The position numbers and the translations under genes were made by a program. From the NCBI RefSeq assembly GCF_018873765.1, contig NC_057922.1, forward strand, positions 66,240,755 to 66,304,754: DNA of 64,000 nucleotides. The letters are read 5' to 3'. The DNA is from Telopea speciosissima (taxonomy: Eukaryota > Streptophyta > Magnoliopsida > Proteales > Proteaceae). This document shows, in pieces, positions 41,486 through 54,500 of the stretch (position 1 is its first letter; each line of letters opens with the position of its first letter). Under the pieces are notes generated by a model. It had not been told where the DNA came from and did not search any database. It saw only the letters and a list, made by a program, of their open reading frames with translations.

Positions 41486-44261
41486 CTTTCTCTTATCTTC
41501 TGTTCTATCTTAGTATTTTTTCTTCAATTGAAAACAGGTCAGTTCTGAATTTACTTCAATCCTGCAATTACTAGTTCTTATACTTTATTATTTCTGACTG
41601 TTTTGCTAAATACTACTCTGTCGGATAAACTTCTGTCTTGTTTACCTTCCGTTTAACATTCTGAATTCAAATTTCTGTTTAAGTCTCAAGTACTGATTTC
41701 AAAACCTAATCCTTTAAATAGATTTTTAGAATCCTATTGCTAGTCTACATCTTAAATTTCTGGCTTCTGTAAGTTGATTTTCTGTTTCTGCTTTTCTGAT
41801 TTCAATTTCTGCTGAATATTGTGTCGATTCCTCCATCAAATTCTCTTCCTGCAACCTGGATTTAATTTTCAATCCCTGCGCTTAATTCCCTACTATCGAT
41901 TCTGCTTTTATTTGGCTTTTGAGTTTCCTTATGCCAATAGGATTCTCCAGTGTCTTTAAATCAGACTGTTGGATTATTATTAAACTTGCTGGTTCATCTG
42001 AATAATATTCTCTGGGTTATTAAATTTCTTCAGTTCTGAACAGTTCCTAATCCCTGCTATTCTTCATGTATATTTGAGATCTATTAGTTGGAAGGGATAA
42101 AATCATTGTGTATATGCTATTATTTTGTTTATTAGGTGTTGAATGTCTGTTACATAGTGAATATATGCCTGTATTTTTGCTTATAGAGTGACCATATTAA
42201 ACACGTATCGTATTATTGCCATATGCGTTTTATTATGCTGGATTTTTGAAAATATTATTTGTGTCTAGTCCGTTTAATTGCTGTACTTATCCGTTCCCGA
42301 ACTTACTAACTAAGGTCCTGAACGACCGCAGTAATTGACTTGACTCAATAGTGCAGTAGAAAGAAAGGGGTTTATGCTTGGTTCATTCATTGGACTTCAG
42401 GGACGATGATTACACTTTAATTCAAGTCTTTACAACTCAATTTAGGTCTAGGGGATGGGTAATTTGATGAATTGAAATGGGGTTCATAATGCGTGCATGG
42501 AATTGAGTTCTCATCATACCAATTCATGCATGCAAGGGTTTGGATGATCCATTCATAACCCATGGCAGAATCTGTACGCAATCCTAGGTCTAGGAAGAGA
42601 TTATGATGGGAAATTAGTATAGGGTTGATCATGCATGAAGGGATTTGGGTTTTTAGCTATCCTAATTCAAGATGGAATCACATGAAGGCATGTTAGATGT
42701 TAACTCCATAACTTTAAATTCAGAAATATCATTTAACTCTAAGTCTAGGAATAGATTAGAAGAAAGAAATTTGGTTAGGTTAGGGTTTTACCTTGGACAT
42801 GGGAGCAAATAGATGGATTCCAAACTTGGTTCTTCACACCTAAGCTCAATTGGAAGAGAATCTTGATTCAGTAAAGGTTCATGGAAAATATAAAGAAATG
42901 AAGAGGAGAATGAGGAAGATGAGGTTCTTACCTCAATTGGCAACCTAGCTTCTCCTCTGTTTCCTCTCAACGATTTGGGCTGGAAAGATGGGTTTTATAG
43001 TGAAGTTGGGTTTATATAAAAGTGGGCCTAAGGTTCTGTTTGGTTTGGGGCCCAATTGCCCAAATATTACATTAGTTCCCAATTCCCGTGTGCACGGCCG
43101 AATGTGGTCTTGCTTACCCACATTGTCGGGGAAATACCTCTACTAGGTATTTGGCACATGGCAATGAGATCCCCGACTTGCGACACCGGGCCCCGCTCTC
43201 ACTTGGCAAGGATTTGTCCAGTACAACACTTAGGTCGATGGGAGTGGTCGATCCTGCATCGACCTGAGTGATCTACCTGAGTGATTCCTTGCTGAATCAG
43301 TGTCGAAACACCTCGGTTGTTGATGTCTTCGCATAACAACTCCCCCAACATGATTCCCAAGTTTAATATATTAAATTTACAGCTAAGGTTAGTCAATGAA
43401 GGGTACTTACCATGAGCTGTACATCTGGTGGTGGACTTTCAGTTGCAAGGAGGGGGTCTTCATCTCCTCGCTGGCAAGTAAAATTTCACTACCGGGGTTC
43501 CTTCTTCTCAAACAGTCACCCAGTCAATACACCACAAAGTACTGGTGGTTATGACCTCGGGTTCCAGACCTACAATCATGGTTCGGGTTAGAGTTTGGGT
43601 GCAAATGTAACACTTTAGCATGTCCCAAATTATCTCTGGTGATTTATTGAAAAGTGCCCTTTACTCTTCCATCTATATCCTGGCACATGGTATGATATTT
43701 AGTAGTTAAGGCGTAGACATGTTTGTTTATGGATTTTAGGGTATCTATAATCCTCTGGCTGTCACTTGAATAAATGGCTATTGATCTGTGGGAAAAGCAA
43801 TGACATTTTAGACTTCTAAGCCTTCTTTTTGGCCATGAAGATGACATTTACAAGTTTTTCTGTGATTGTTAAGGGAATAATTGGACTAGGTTATGTGATG
43901 ACTCTCAAGAATGATTTTCTATGCCCTTTTGGGTAACATAGACCTTCATGATATCAAAACAGTGGAGGTTTTTTCATGTTCAATATGCATGTGTGTGTGT
44001 GTTACCACAGGATATTGTTTTTTTTTTTTTTTGGGTGTGTGTGTGCATTACCACAGGATATTGGTGTTTTTTTTCCTCATATCCAGAACATGGTGTGAAT
44101 TGTTTGATCTATTGTTCCACTCGAACCATCCTAAAATTCCTAGGCTCTTATGCTATAGATATGCTAACTACTTGCACTAACTGGTATGTTGATAAATTTT
44201 CCCAGAGCTTCAAGATCTGCTGCTCCTTTGAAGAGTCCTGACATTTTTACTGTTTGTTTTA
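41486..44261. other. PWP2: Proposed PWP2 5' UTR intron
   Basis: T-rich sequence. A GC-richer block at 43040-43640, rich in CGAC/GTCG motifs, is unlike its surroundings and looks inserted, but I could not match ends or coding. A short imperfect tandem repeat at 43985-44070 contains GTGTGTGTG and ACCACAGGATATTG twice. Confidence 0.35.
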
Positions 44262-44348
44262 GGTTGACACTTGACAGAGTGCAATGTATCCTGTTTGAAA
44301 GAGCAAACAGAGTTATAAGAACAGTAAAACAGAACAGTAAAAGAAGCC

Positions 44349-45578
44349 ATGAATTTTCGATTTCAGAACCTTCTTGGTGCTCCTTACAGAGGTGGAAATG
44401 CTGTCATTTCCGGTAACAGTCTCCTCATCTCTCCTGTTGGCAACCGTGTCTCTATCACCGACCTTATAAAATCAGAGACTGTGACTCTGCCATGCGAGAG
44501 CTCCTCCAACATCTCCCGGATCGCCGTCTCTCCTGACCGCAACTTTCTCCTAACACTAGACGAAAACAATAGATGTCAGTTTATCAATCTTCGTCGTCGC
44601 GTAGTTCTTCATCGTATGTCGTTTAAGAAGCCTGTCTCGGCAATCAAGTTCAGCCCTGATGGAGCCTTAATCGCTATTGGTGTCGGTAAATTGCTCCAGA
44701 TATGGAGATCTCCTGGTTTTCGGAAGGAATTCTTTCCGTTTCAGTTGATTCGAACTTTCGCTGATTGTGATGCCTCTGTCACGGCCTTAGATTGGAGCCC
44801 GGATTCTGACTATGTTCTTGTTGGTTCAAAGGATTTGACGGTGAGACTTCTCTGCTTGAAAAGATTGGGTGGGTTTAAGAAGCCATTTTTGTTTCTAGGG
44901 CATAGGGATACCATTGTAGGTGCCTTTTTCTACATGGACAAGTTGAACAAGGTTTCTAGGGTTTATACAATTTCACGTGACTGCTCAGTTTTCAGTTGGA
45001 CTTATAGTGGTAGTGAAGGTAGAACTGATGGTTTGAATGGGGAATTTTTAGATCCTCCTTCTCTGGGCACTCTGGAGCAGAGAGCTCCAGGGGATGCTAA
45101 AGGAGATATGGATGGTTTGGATAGTGATAATGTTAAGAAAAGGAAGGCGTTGGATGGTAGTGCTGATAATTTGAATGAAGAATATGAATTTCCTCTTCAT
45201 GGAGGTAAATGGGAGTTGTCTAGAAAGGACAATTGTATGCAGGCACCAGCAAAATTGACAGCTTGTGACTATCACCGTGCTCTTGATATTGTTGTAGTGG
45301 GGTTCTCGAATGGTGTCTTTGGGCTCTATCAGATGCCTGATTTCGTCTGCATCCACTTGCTTTCTATATCAAGGGAGAAGATATCAACTGCAGTTTTTAA
45401 TGAGCTTGGTAACTGGTTAACATTTGGCTGTGCAAAACTAGGGCAGTTGCTTGTATGGGAGTGGCGGTCAGAGAGTTATATCTTGAAACAACAAGGGCAT
45501 TACTTTGATGTGAACTGTCTGGCGTATTCATCTGACTCACAACTCTTGGCTACTGGAGCTGACGATAATAAAGTCAAG
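44349..45578 (+). CDS. PWP2: PWP2 exon 1
   Basis: 1230 nt, residues 1-410, donor GTCAAG|GTAAAC. It encodes the N-terminal WD40 half plus an acidic/basic linker at about 255-290 (DNVKKRKALDGSADN). The reading beyond 45578 is intron. Confidence 0.95.
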
Positions 45579-48500
45579 GTAAACTATGTTGGTGTAATTC
45601 TCCTTTTTGTGCATAATTATCCTCTTTATGCTATACCATCTATGCGATGTCAAATCTATCTTTATGCACAATTAACTGTAGCATAATGACCAAGGGTCTC
45701 TTTGGTATCATTTTTATTTTTGTTTATGGCCTATTAAAAAAAAAATCATTACTGAAAACCCATTTTCGATCAAAAAAATGAAAACTATTTGTTAACTATT
45801 AAACATAATAGATTGTAGAATAAAAAATAGGTTTGGTGTGCTTATGTGCAGAATAATTTTTTTGACTTTGCATCTTTTACTAATAGGGGAGAGGGTTTCC
45901 TACAAGGGCAGTGTAAGAAAGAATCTGCACACTACAACCAATGAGAGGTTGGAAAATGGTATCATCCATATGAGACCTACATAGGGCCCACAGGGGCAGA
46001 ATAGTAGAGAAAAATGTCATTGTGTGTCCCACTGTTTATTATGTGAGGAGGTAACAAAGGAATCTTGTTCCCAAATAGATATTACCTTTTAGAAGAGGTC
46101 CCTCTATAGCATTTTTTTTATGAAATGAACACAAACTATGGATTGGGACCTACTCCAATAACCTACTCCAATGTCTATTTTAATATTTCATTAGTCATCA
46201 TTACATGATGGTAAACTAGGATCTTTAGTTTCTAATAACAAAAGCATGAATCTCAACTGCAAAGCAATTATATAATTCATTTTAGTTAGGATTTAATCAA
46301 ACAAGACATAATAGTCTAGTCCAACAAGGAGATATCTTTACTAGTATATAACGGTTGCAGTCTACTAGTAATGGAATAATTGAAATTATATCTCAGCTCA
46401 ATACTGTGATTAATTCCCATAAATTCTCTCTCAGTTGAATGGAGGGGCTCCTAAGCTTCAATTATAATTCAAGACTGGTTGAAAGACAACAGTACATGCA
46501 TTGCTGCTTCTGGTGAGGGATATGAGGCTGAAATTCTAATCAAAGGTAGGATGATGTTAGGATAATAAAACCCCAAAATACTGCAATGTTTCAATGTCAG
46601 ATTTGTGTCAAGAATCAAAACAGTATAACACAACAGCAGATTAGAGGCTCAGATCAGCCTGAAACTCTGGTCAAAGGAAACTGCTAGGCTCTTTAATAAC
46701 CCAAAGTATGGGCAGGACCTAAGGAATAGATTCCCCTTAATGGCTGATATCGATTTCAGCGAAATAAGCCCAAAACAGGACTGCCGCCAGCTTTATGTTG
46801 GTAGTTCTTTTCTGTGATTTGAATCCCAATACCAACGGCATATAAACAACAGTAACAGCAGATGATTATCCTTTCCAATCTCAAGTTAAATCAAACTTCA
46901 GCAATCATTAATAACAGCTTGAAAGTGCAGTGCAAGTCTGCAACTCAGGGAGGGCACCACCATTACAAACTGAATGTACATCATTACTAACAGTTCCAAA
47001 GAGCATGAAGGCAGTTCTCTACAACTGGTTACTTACCTTCAGTTGCAGATCAAAGAGCCGCGGATTAGGGTTTGAGAGAGAGAGAAATGAAGGATGAAAG
47101 TAGCTTTTTTATTTTTTTAAAAATAAAAGTAGTTCTACTATTTTAGCCCCGGAAAAGAACCATTAGAGCACATGCTATTTAAGATGAGTCAAAAATGACA
47201 AAAAATGTTTTTCCCCATAATCCATAATAAACTCGAGTCTATTATGAAATTTTTGTGGTTTTTTCATTTATTTTAAAATAATAAAAGTTTCACAAATGAT
47301 ACTAAACACAGGAAAAAATGAAAAAAATTGTCAGAAAAACAAAAATAAAAAAATGATACCAAAGAGACCCCAAGTGAGTTGATGTCTGCATTCTTTCTTA
47401 AGATATGCATACTGAACCTAACAGATATATAATCACTTCCTTGCTACAGGTGTGGACAGTTTCATCAGGTTCTTGTTTTGTGACTTTCTCTGAGCATACT
47501 AATGCTGTCACTGCACTCCTCTTTATGGCTGGCAATCATTGTTTATTGAGTGCATCTCTAGATGGCACTGTTCGTGCCTGGGACATGTTCCGTTATCGGA
47601 ACTTTAGGACATTTACTACTCCATCTCCCAGGCAGTTTGTTTCTTTGGCTTCAGATCAGAGTGGTGAAGTAATTTGTGCTGGAACTCTGGATTCATTTGA
47701 GGTACAATTTTCTCTATCTCAAATTCTGAGGCTATATTGTTAATTGGCTTCCTGACTTGGGTTTATATGTATCTGTAGATTTTTGTTTGGTCAATGAAGA
47801 CTGGCCGCTTGTTGGATGTTCTTAGTGGTCATGAAGGGCCTGTCCATGGTTTGATGTTTTCTCCTTCAAGTGTAAGTTGAATTATCTCTGGGTAATCTCT
47901 GGTTGTCTGCAAGCATTATATATTTTCTGCTATTTTTATATGAATACTCTTTCCAACAGTTTGAAATGTTTTCTGGCTCCTGTTTTAGAAATTTTGGTTT
48001 TTTGCCCTTTTGGTTCTTATGATCCATACGTGATGGACATTAATCTATCCAAAAAAAAGAGGAGGAAGGAAAAGTGATTAGGTAACTAATAAGATGTTTT
48101 GTTTTGGCCTGTAGGCAATCCTAGCTTCATCGTCGTGGGACAAAAGTGTTCGGTTGTGGGATGTTTTTGAAGGAAAAGGTGCTGTTGAGACATTTCCTCA
48201 CACACATGATGTTCTTACAGTGGTTTATCGCCCAGATGGAAAGCAGTTAGCAAGCAGCACATTAGATGGTCAAATCCACTTTTGGGATCCTATTGATGGT
48301 CTGCTAATGTTCACAATTGAGGGCCGAAGGGACATTGCTGGTGGACGTCTCATGACTGATCGAAGATCTGCAGCAAACTCAAGTTCGGGAAAGTGTTTCA
48401 CAACCTTATGTTACTCTGCTGATGGGAGTTGCATTTTAGCTGGTGGGAGCAGCAAATACATTTGTATGTATGATGTTGTAGATCAGGTTAGTTTTCTCAG

Positions 48501-51500
48501 ATGAAGAATTCTTTGCAGACATGATGACAAATTATCTTTAAATTTTGAAGTTATCCTTAATTTTGTATGTTTGTCTTTGAGATATTAGTATAACTACTCT
48601 ACTGATCATGCTTATGGAATAGCTGGGTAGAGATATAATCAAGAAATCTAAAAAGTTATAAACGGGAGAACTGGGCAAGCCTAAAATTTTAGCTTGAGGG
48701 TGATCTGCAGAAGGTGGTGGCTGTTGAGAAGTAACTATGATGATAATACCAGTTTTTTCTTAGTGTTGAGATAATGATTCATTAAGTGTCTCATGATATT
48801 TTGTTCCATGTGATTCGTTGTTAGAACTAAAAGATCAATGATCGATTTTCACTCTTTAAGTATGGCTTTATTCTCGCCTCCCCCCCCCCCCCTTCTCCCC
48901 CCCCTTTTTTTTTTGTTCCCTGAGCTAGCTACCTCTTCAAAGGTAACTACTTTCCACTTGGAAGTAGCAAGTTTCTTTTAGTTTCTTTACTCTTAAACCA
49001 TATTGTGACTTCACTTATATGGAAACTATATGTCATTCGAGTAAATTGTTCTGATCTACTGGTAACTGTTATGATTACTTGGGTATAATTTGGGTACAGA
49101 ACTTTTGTAATGCTTTTGTGATTTGTTATTGTTCACAAGTTTGACACGTGTGCTTACTTGTGTTGGTTGTAAGCTTTTTGTCTAGCTCTTATGAGAAAAC
49201 TAGTTCATTATCTCCTGTATGGGGCTATGGGATGTAGGACTACATTAGTAGTCCTAGATTGGTAGAGCACCAACTAGGAGCCAAACAACTAGGATCTGTT
49301 ATAAACAGGTGAATCGGCTAGGTCAAAATAGGGTTTTTGGTGAAACTAGGGTTAGGGTTATGTCAAGTCAAGGTAGGGGAGTCTATCAGTGAAGGTCCTG
49401 AGATGTTTTAATGGAGGGAAGTATGATGATTTGAATTAACAACAATATAGGGTAATGTAGTCCTAGATAGGTAGGAGACCTACTAGGAGCCAGACAACCA
49501 AGACCTGTTGAGCTGCTTGTTCGATGGGGCGGAATTGGAGTTGTAGGTCAAGTTTAGGGTTAGGGTTAGGGTTAATGGGGATGCGTCTTATATGGTAAAG
49601 CCAGGCAGGTTTAGGGGAGTCTAATGAACTAGGTTTTATTGGTTTTGGATGAGTAGAAGTAGTTTAGATGTAATTTAGGGTTACAGTTTTGGGAAATAGG
49701 GAAGTGATGGAATCTAGGGTTTAGAGGTGGAGTTAGGGCAAGGGCTTTAGGTAGAGTGTGGGTAAGGTGGAGGGGAATATATGCTGAAAGTTACAACTAA
49801 ATCAGATGGTTAAATCTGGAGTTATGGAGGTTTCCTAGTAGAAGTAGGAGAGAGGGGTAAAACTGTAATTTCAGACAATCGGCTGGGTGGATGGTGCTGA
49901 AATTTGAATCGAGTCTCTCTTAGGGTTTGAGGAAGATTCGATCAAATTTTTAGCAGGTTCTAACGGTTAGATTTGGCTGGGCAGAATTCTCACGAAAATC
50001 ACCTTGCATGTGACCTTCTAGAAGGGGAGAAGAATAGTTGCAGGTTTTAGGTTTTTAATGGATCTAGGGTTTTAGTTTGAATGAAATTGGATGGTGGAAT
50101 TATGCTGGACAGAATGTAGAAGGTCTAGGATTTAATGGATCGATGGGTTTTAATGGGTGGATAACAAGGGGAATCGATGAGGATAGATAGGGCTTAGATT
50201 GGAGGATGAGAAGAAGAAGGTTGAATGCTGTAACAGTAAACTACTTACTTGGAAACTAATCTTCAATGGAAGCAGCAACTTTGAAGATGGATAAGAGAGC
50301 CTCCCGATTTTAACAGATGCAAGGAGCGGATTGGAGGTCCACCAATCCCTTATGATCCTCCCGGTACTACCAGACGCAAGGAGTCAACTAGTGATCCGGC
50401 AGTCCCTTCACCTTGGTATGACTCACAAGTCACAAGGCAACACTCAATAGAGCAAGGGGCAGCAGCAGCAATGGCAGCAAGCATAAAGCTTTTCATTAAT
50501 CAAATTCGTGTTCAATGTTTGCCCCCCCTTACAACCTTATATAAAAGACTCAAAGTTAGACTCATACACTAAAAAAGAAAGGCCTAACCCAATCCCTAAC
50601 CTATTAGTTAAGTAGTTAACTTAAACTGACTAGGAAACTATAATAGATTCAAGATAGAGTCCTAATCCAGCCCAACTAAACAACTAAAAGAAAAACTAAT
50701 AAAAACACTTAAATTGAACCATTGGTTCAAACAAGCTTTGGACCGGTTCAATTTAAAACATAAAAAACATTAAAATAAACTAAGTATGAGGCTAATCCCG
50801 TATGCAACTCATGTACCCCAACTTTAGGCCCATAAAAGTGGCCTATTACATAGTAAACCCATGGGATCAAAGGCCCAACATGTATATAACCCAACCCTAG
50901 ACTTATTCCTAATAAAAGAAGCCCATTTCGGTGATGACTCTGCATCATAGGGTTAGGGTTACGGGTGGGAGGATGGGGCTAGGGTTTGGATCAAGTGCTA
51001 TAGGGGCAGTGGTGGAGAGTTTGATTTAAAAAAGGAGGGAGTTTGCTGGCTGGCTTGGTTTGGGCAGAATTTAGGTTATGGGAATGTTGTTCAATAATGG
51101 AGGGGGTGTTAGGGTTTGGTTGTTTAGAGGATTAGAAGAAGAAGGATGGGGATGGGGATGCTTCCAACCAACTTGTAATGACTGAAAATTATTGGCAGCA
51201 ACTTGTTGATGGAGGAACTTGAATAAAAATTGAATCTTTGACTGAAACTAGAAAGTAAAACTTGAATAAAAATCAGATCTTGAACTTGAACTTGAAGGAG
51301 AGCTTCAAAAGAACGACCCGGGCTTCACACCGCAAAGTGTCGATTGAACCAAACACCAAATCCCACCAATGAACCACCCGGGCTTCTCACCGCAAGGTGT
51401 CAATCGGATCAAACACCGATCCCACCAGCCTTGAGCAAACACAAGACAAAAATTTTCAATGGAGAAGAAGGGTAGCAAAAGCTTTTCATTAAATATCAAA

Positions 51501-54500
51501 ATTCGTGTTCAATACTTGCCTACCTTACAACCTTATATAAAAGACTCAAAAATAGACTCCTATACTAAAAAGGAGAGGCCTAATACAATCCTTAACCTAT
51601 TAGGTAACTTAAATTGACAAGGAACCTGAAATGGACTTAAAACAGAGTCCTAATCCAGCCCCACTAAACACTTAAAAAGAAAACTACTAAAATCATTTAA
51701 ATTGAACCATTGGTTGTACCGGTTCAAATTATAAATAAAAAACACCAAAATAAAACTAAATATGGAACTTAAACAACTAATCCCGTATGCAAACTTAAAC
51801 AACTAATCCCGTATGCAACCTAATTACCCATAGTTTAGGTCCATAAAAGTGGCCTATTACATTGAAAACCCATGGGACCAAAGGCCCAACATGTATAGAA
51901 CCTAACCCGAGACTTATTCCTAATAAAACAAACCTATTTTGGTGATGAATCTACATCAACTCTCCCCAGCTTGAAAAAATTCATCATCGAATTTTGTAGT
52001 GATGAGGGGGAAACAACATGTGGATTGCAAACTTGACCTTTCCCAAACAGAATTCTGGTTGCTTGTAGACTTTAGGAATATAGTCTTCAAGGCGCAGAGC
52101 TTTTTCTTGAAAGAACCATGGTGGCAGAACAAACTCTATGTGATCGGCCTTTGAATCACAATATCAACTGTGAATGTCGTACTCATAGTCTTCAAGAACA
52201 ACATCTTGGATGTCGATGATTTCTTGTGGAGTGTTCTCGACTACCTCTTTATCTTCTGTTGTTTCAGCTTTGTCTACTTTGATTTCTTCGACATTGATCT
52301 CTTCAGTAGAATCTCCTACATGTTGACTTTTCGTCTTTGAGGTTATAAGCTCTACCTCTTCAAGAACAACATCTTGGATGTCGATGATTTCTTGTGAAGT
52401 ATGCACAACCACCTCTTCATCTTCTGTTGTTTCAACTTGGTCTGCTTTGATCTCTTCGACATTGACCTCTTCAGTAAAAGCTTCTACATGTTGATTTTCC
52501 GTCTTTGAAGCTTCAGAAATTGTCTCTTTCTTTTCATCACAATTCACTGTGATCATTTCAGCTTAATCTTCAACTTGTGCTCTCTCAATGTCCCTTGGCA
52601 ATGTAAATTTGTATTCAGCCGCTGATTTAACACTGGTGATGTCAGATTTCCAACACTCTTCAACTTGCAAACTGAATCTTGTTGATGGAGGCTTCAAGTT
52701 GTCATCAGATTTAAAGGCCTTCTGGTGGAGATGTTGTCGAAGGGAATTTATTTGAGCTTGTTGTGCCCGTGGTAAATATTTTTTATTCAGGTCTTCCTTT
52801 ATCTCTGCCCAATTATAGGGGCTTTGCCTTCATACTGAATATTTCTCTTACTAGTTCTCCACCACTCATGGGTTGGCCCCACTAGAGTAGTACGAGCTAA
52901 TCTCATTTTCCTAGGATCAGATAAATAATACCAATCAAAATAATCATCTAAAGTAGCTAACCAATCATAAAATACTTGTGGATCTGGTCTGCCATCGTAG
53001 TCCCACACCTTGAATGCCTCTGGAGGTCTAGGTTGTTGCCTGTAGTTTCTGTATTCTCTGTTCCTTCTATTTGGACAATGAACTTGGGATTGTCCTTGAT
53101 ATCTGTCATCTTCGAGTGGTAGATTGCTATCCCTAATTGGAGTGGTTTGGTGGTGTTCAATTTGCTGAAAGTTTTCTTTCATAGCTGTTTGATCAGTTAG
53201 TAGTTGCTGAAGCATCTCGATAACCTTTGCCAGAGGATCGGGTGCTGCTGGCAGCACTGGTCTACCATGTTCATCCATGCTCTGATACCACTTAATGTAG
53301 TCCTTGATTGGTAGAGGACCAACTAGGAGCCAGACAACCAGGATCTATTATGAACAGGTGAATCGGCTAGGTCAAAATAGGGTTTTTGGTGGAATTAGAG
53401 TTCGGATTATGTCAAGTCAAGGTAGGGGAGTCTATCAGTGAAGGTCCTGAGATGTTTTAATGGAGGGAAGTATGCTGATTTGAATAACAACAATATTGGG
53501 TTAGGGTTTTGGGTTTTGAAAAGAGTAAAATAGGGGAATCTAGGGTTTAGAGTGGGAGGATGGGGCTAGGGTTTGGATCGAGTGCTATGGGGGCATGGAT
53601 GGAGAGTTTGATCTAAAAAAGGAAGGATTTTGCTGGCTGGTTTGGTTTGGGCAGAATATAGGTTATGGGAATGTTGTTCAGTGATGGAGGGGATGTTATA
53701 GTTTGGTGGTTTAGAAGGATTAGAAGAAGAAGGATGGGGATAGAGATGCTTCCAACTTACTTGTAATGGCAGAAAATTATTGGCAGCAGCTTGTTGATTT
53801 AGGAACTTGAATAAAAATTGAATCTTTGACTAAAACTGGAAAGTAGAACTTGAATAAAAATCAGATCTTGAACTTGAACTTAAAGGAGATCTTCAAAGGA
53901 CTTGAAGGAGAGTTTCAAAAGAACCACCCGGGCTTCACACCACAAGGTGTCGATTGGATCAAACACCAATCCCACCAACAAACTACCCGGACCCGGACTT
54001 CCCACCACAAGGTGTCAATCGGATCAAACACCTATCCCACCGGCTTTGATCAAACACAAGACAAAAATCTTCAATGGAGAAGAAGAGCAACAAAAGCTTT
54101 TCATTAATATCAAAATTCGTGTTCAATACTTGCCCACCTTACAACCTTATATAAAAGACTCAAAAATAGACTCCTACACTAAAAAAGAAAGGCCTAACCT
54201 AATCCTTATCCTATTTGGTAACTGAAACTGACTAGGAAACTGAAATAGATTCAAAATAGAGTCCTAATCCAGCCCCACTAAACATTTAAAAGAAAACTAC
54301 TAAAATCACTTAAATTGAACCATTGGTTGAACGGGTTCAATATATGACAAAAACATCAAAATAAAACTATGGAACTAAAACAACTAATCCCGTATGCAAC
54401 CTAATTACCCATAGTTTAGGCCCATAAAAGTGGCCTATTACATTGAAAACTCATGGGACCAAAGGCCCAACATGTATAGAACCCGACCCTAGACTTATTC

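Noticed and set aside
41206..41574. Short coding gene upstream of PWP2
   Set aside because: Better explained as 5' UTR exon; the frame crosses a plausible donor and has no recognisable domain.
43040..43640. GC-richer block in the proposed PWP2 5' UTR intron as an unannotated gene
   Set aside because: No sustained frame or family motif in either strand; probably repeat-derived but no ends found.
49555..49575. TTAGGG-like runs (agggttagggttaggg) as interstitial telomere
   Set aside because: Plant telomere repeat is TTTAGGG; the runs are short and recur at equivalent places in every LTR of the family, so they are LTR sequence.
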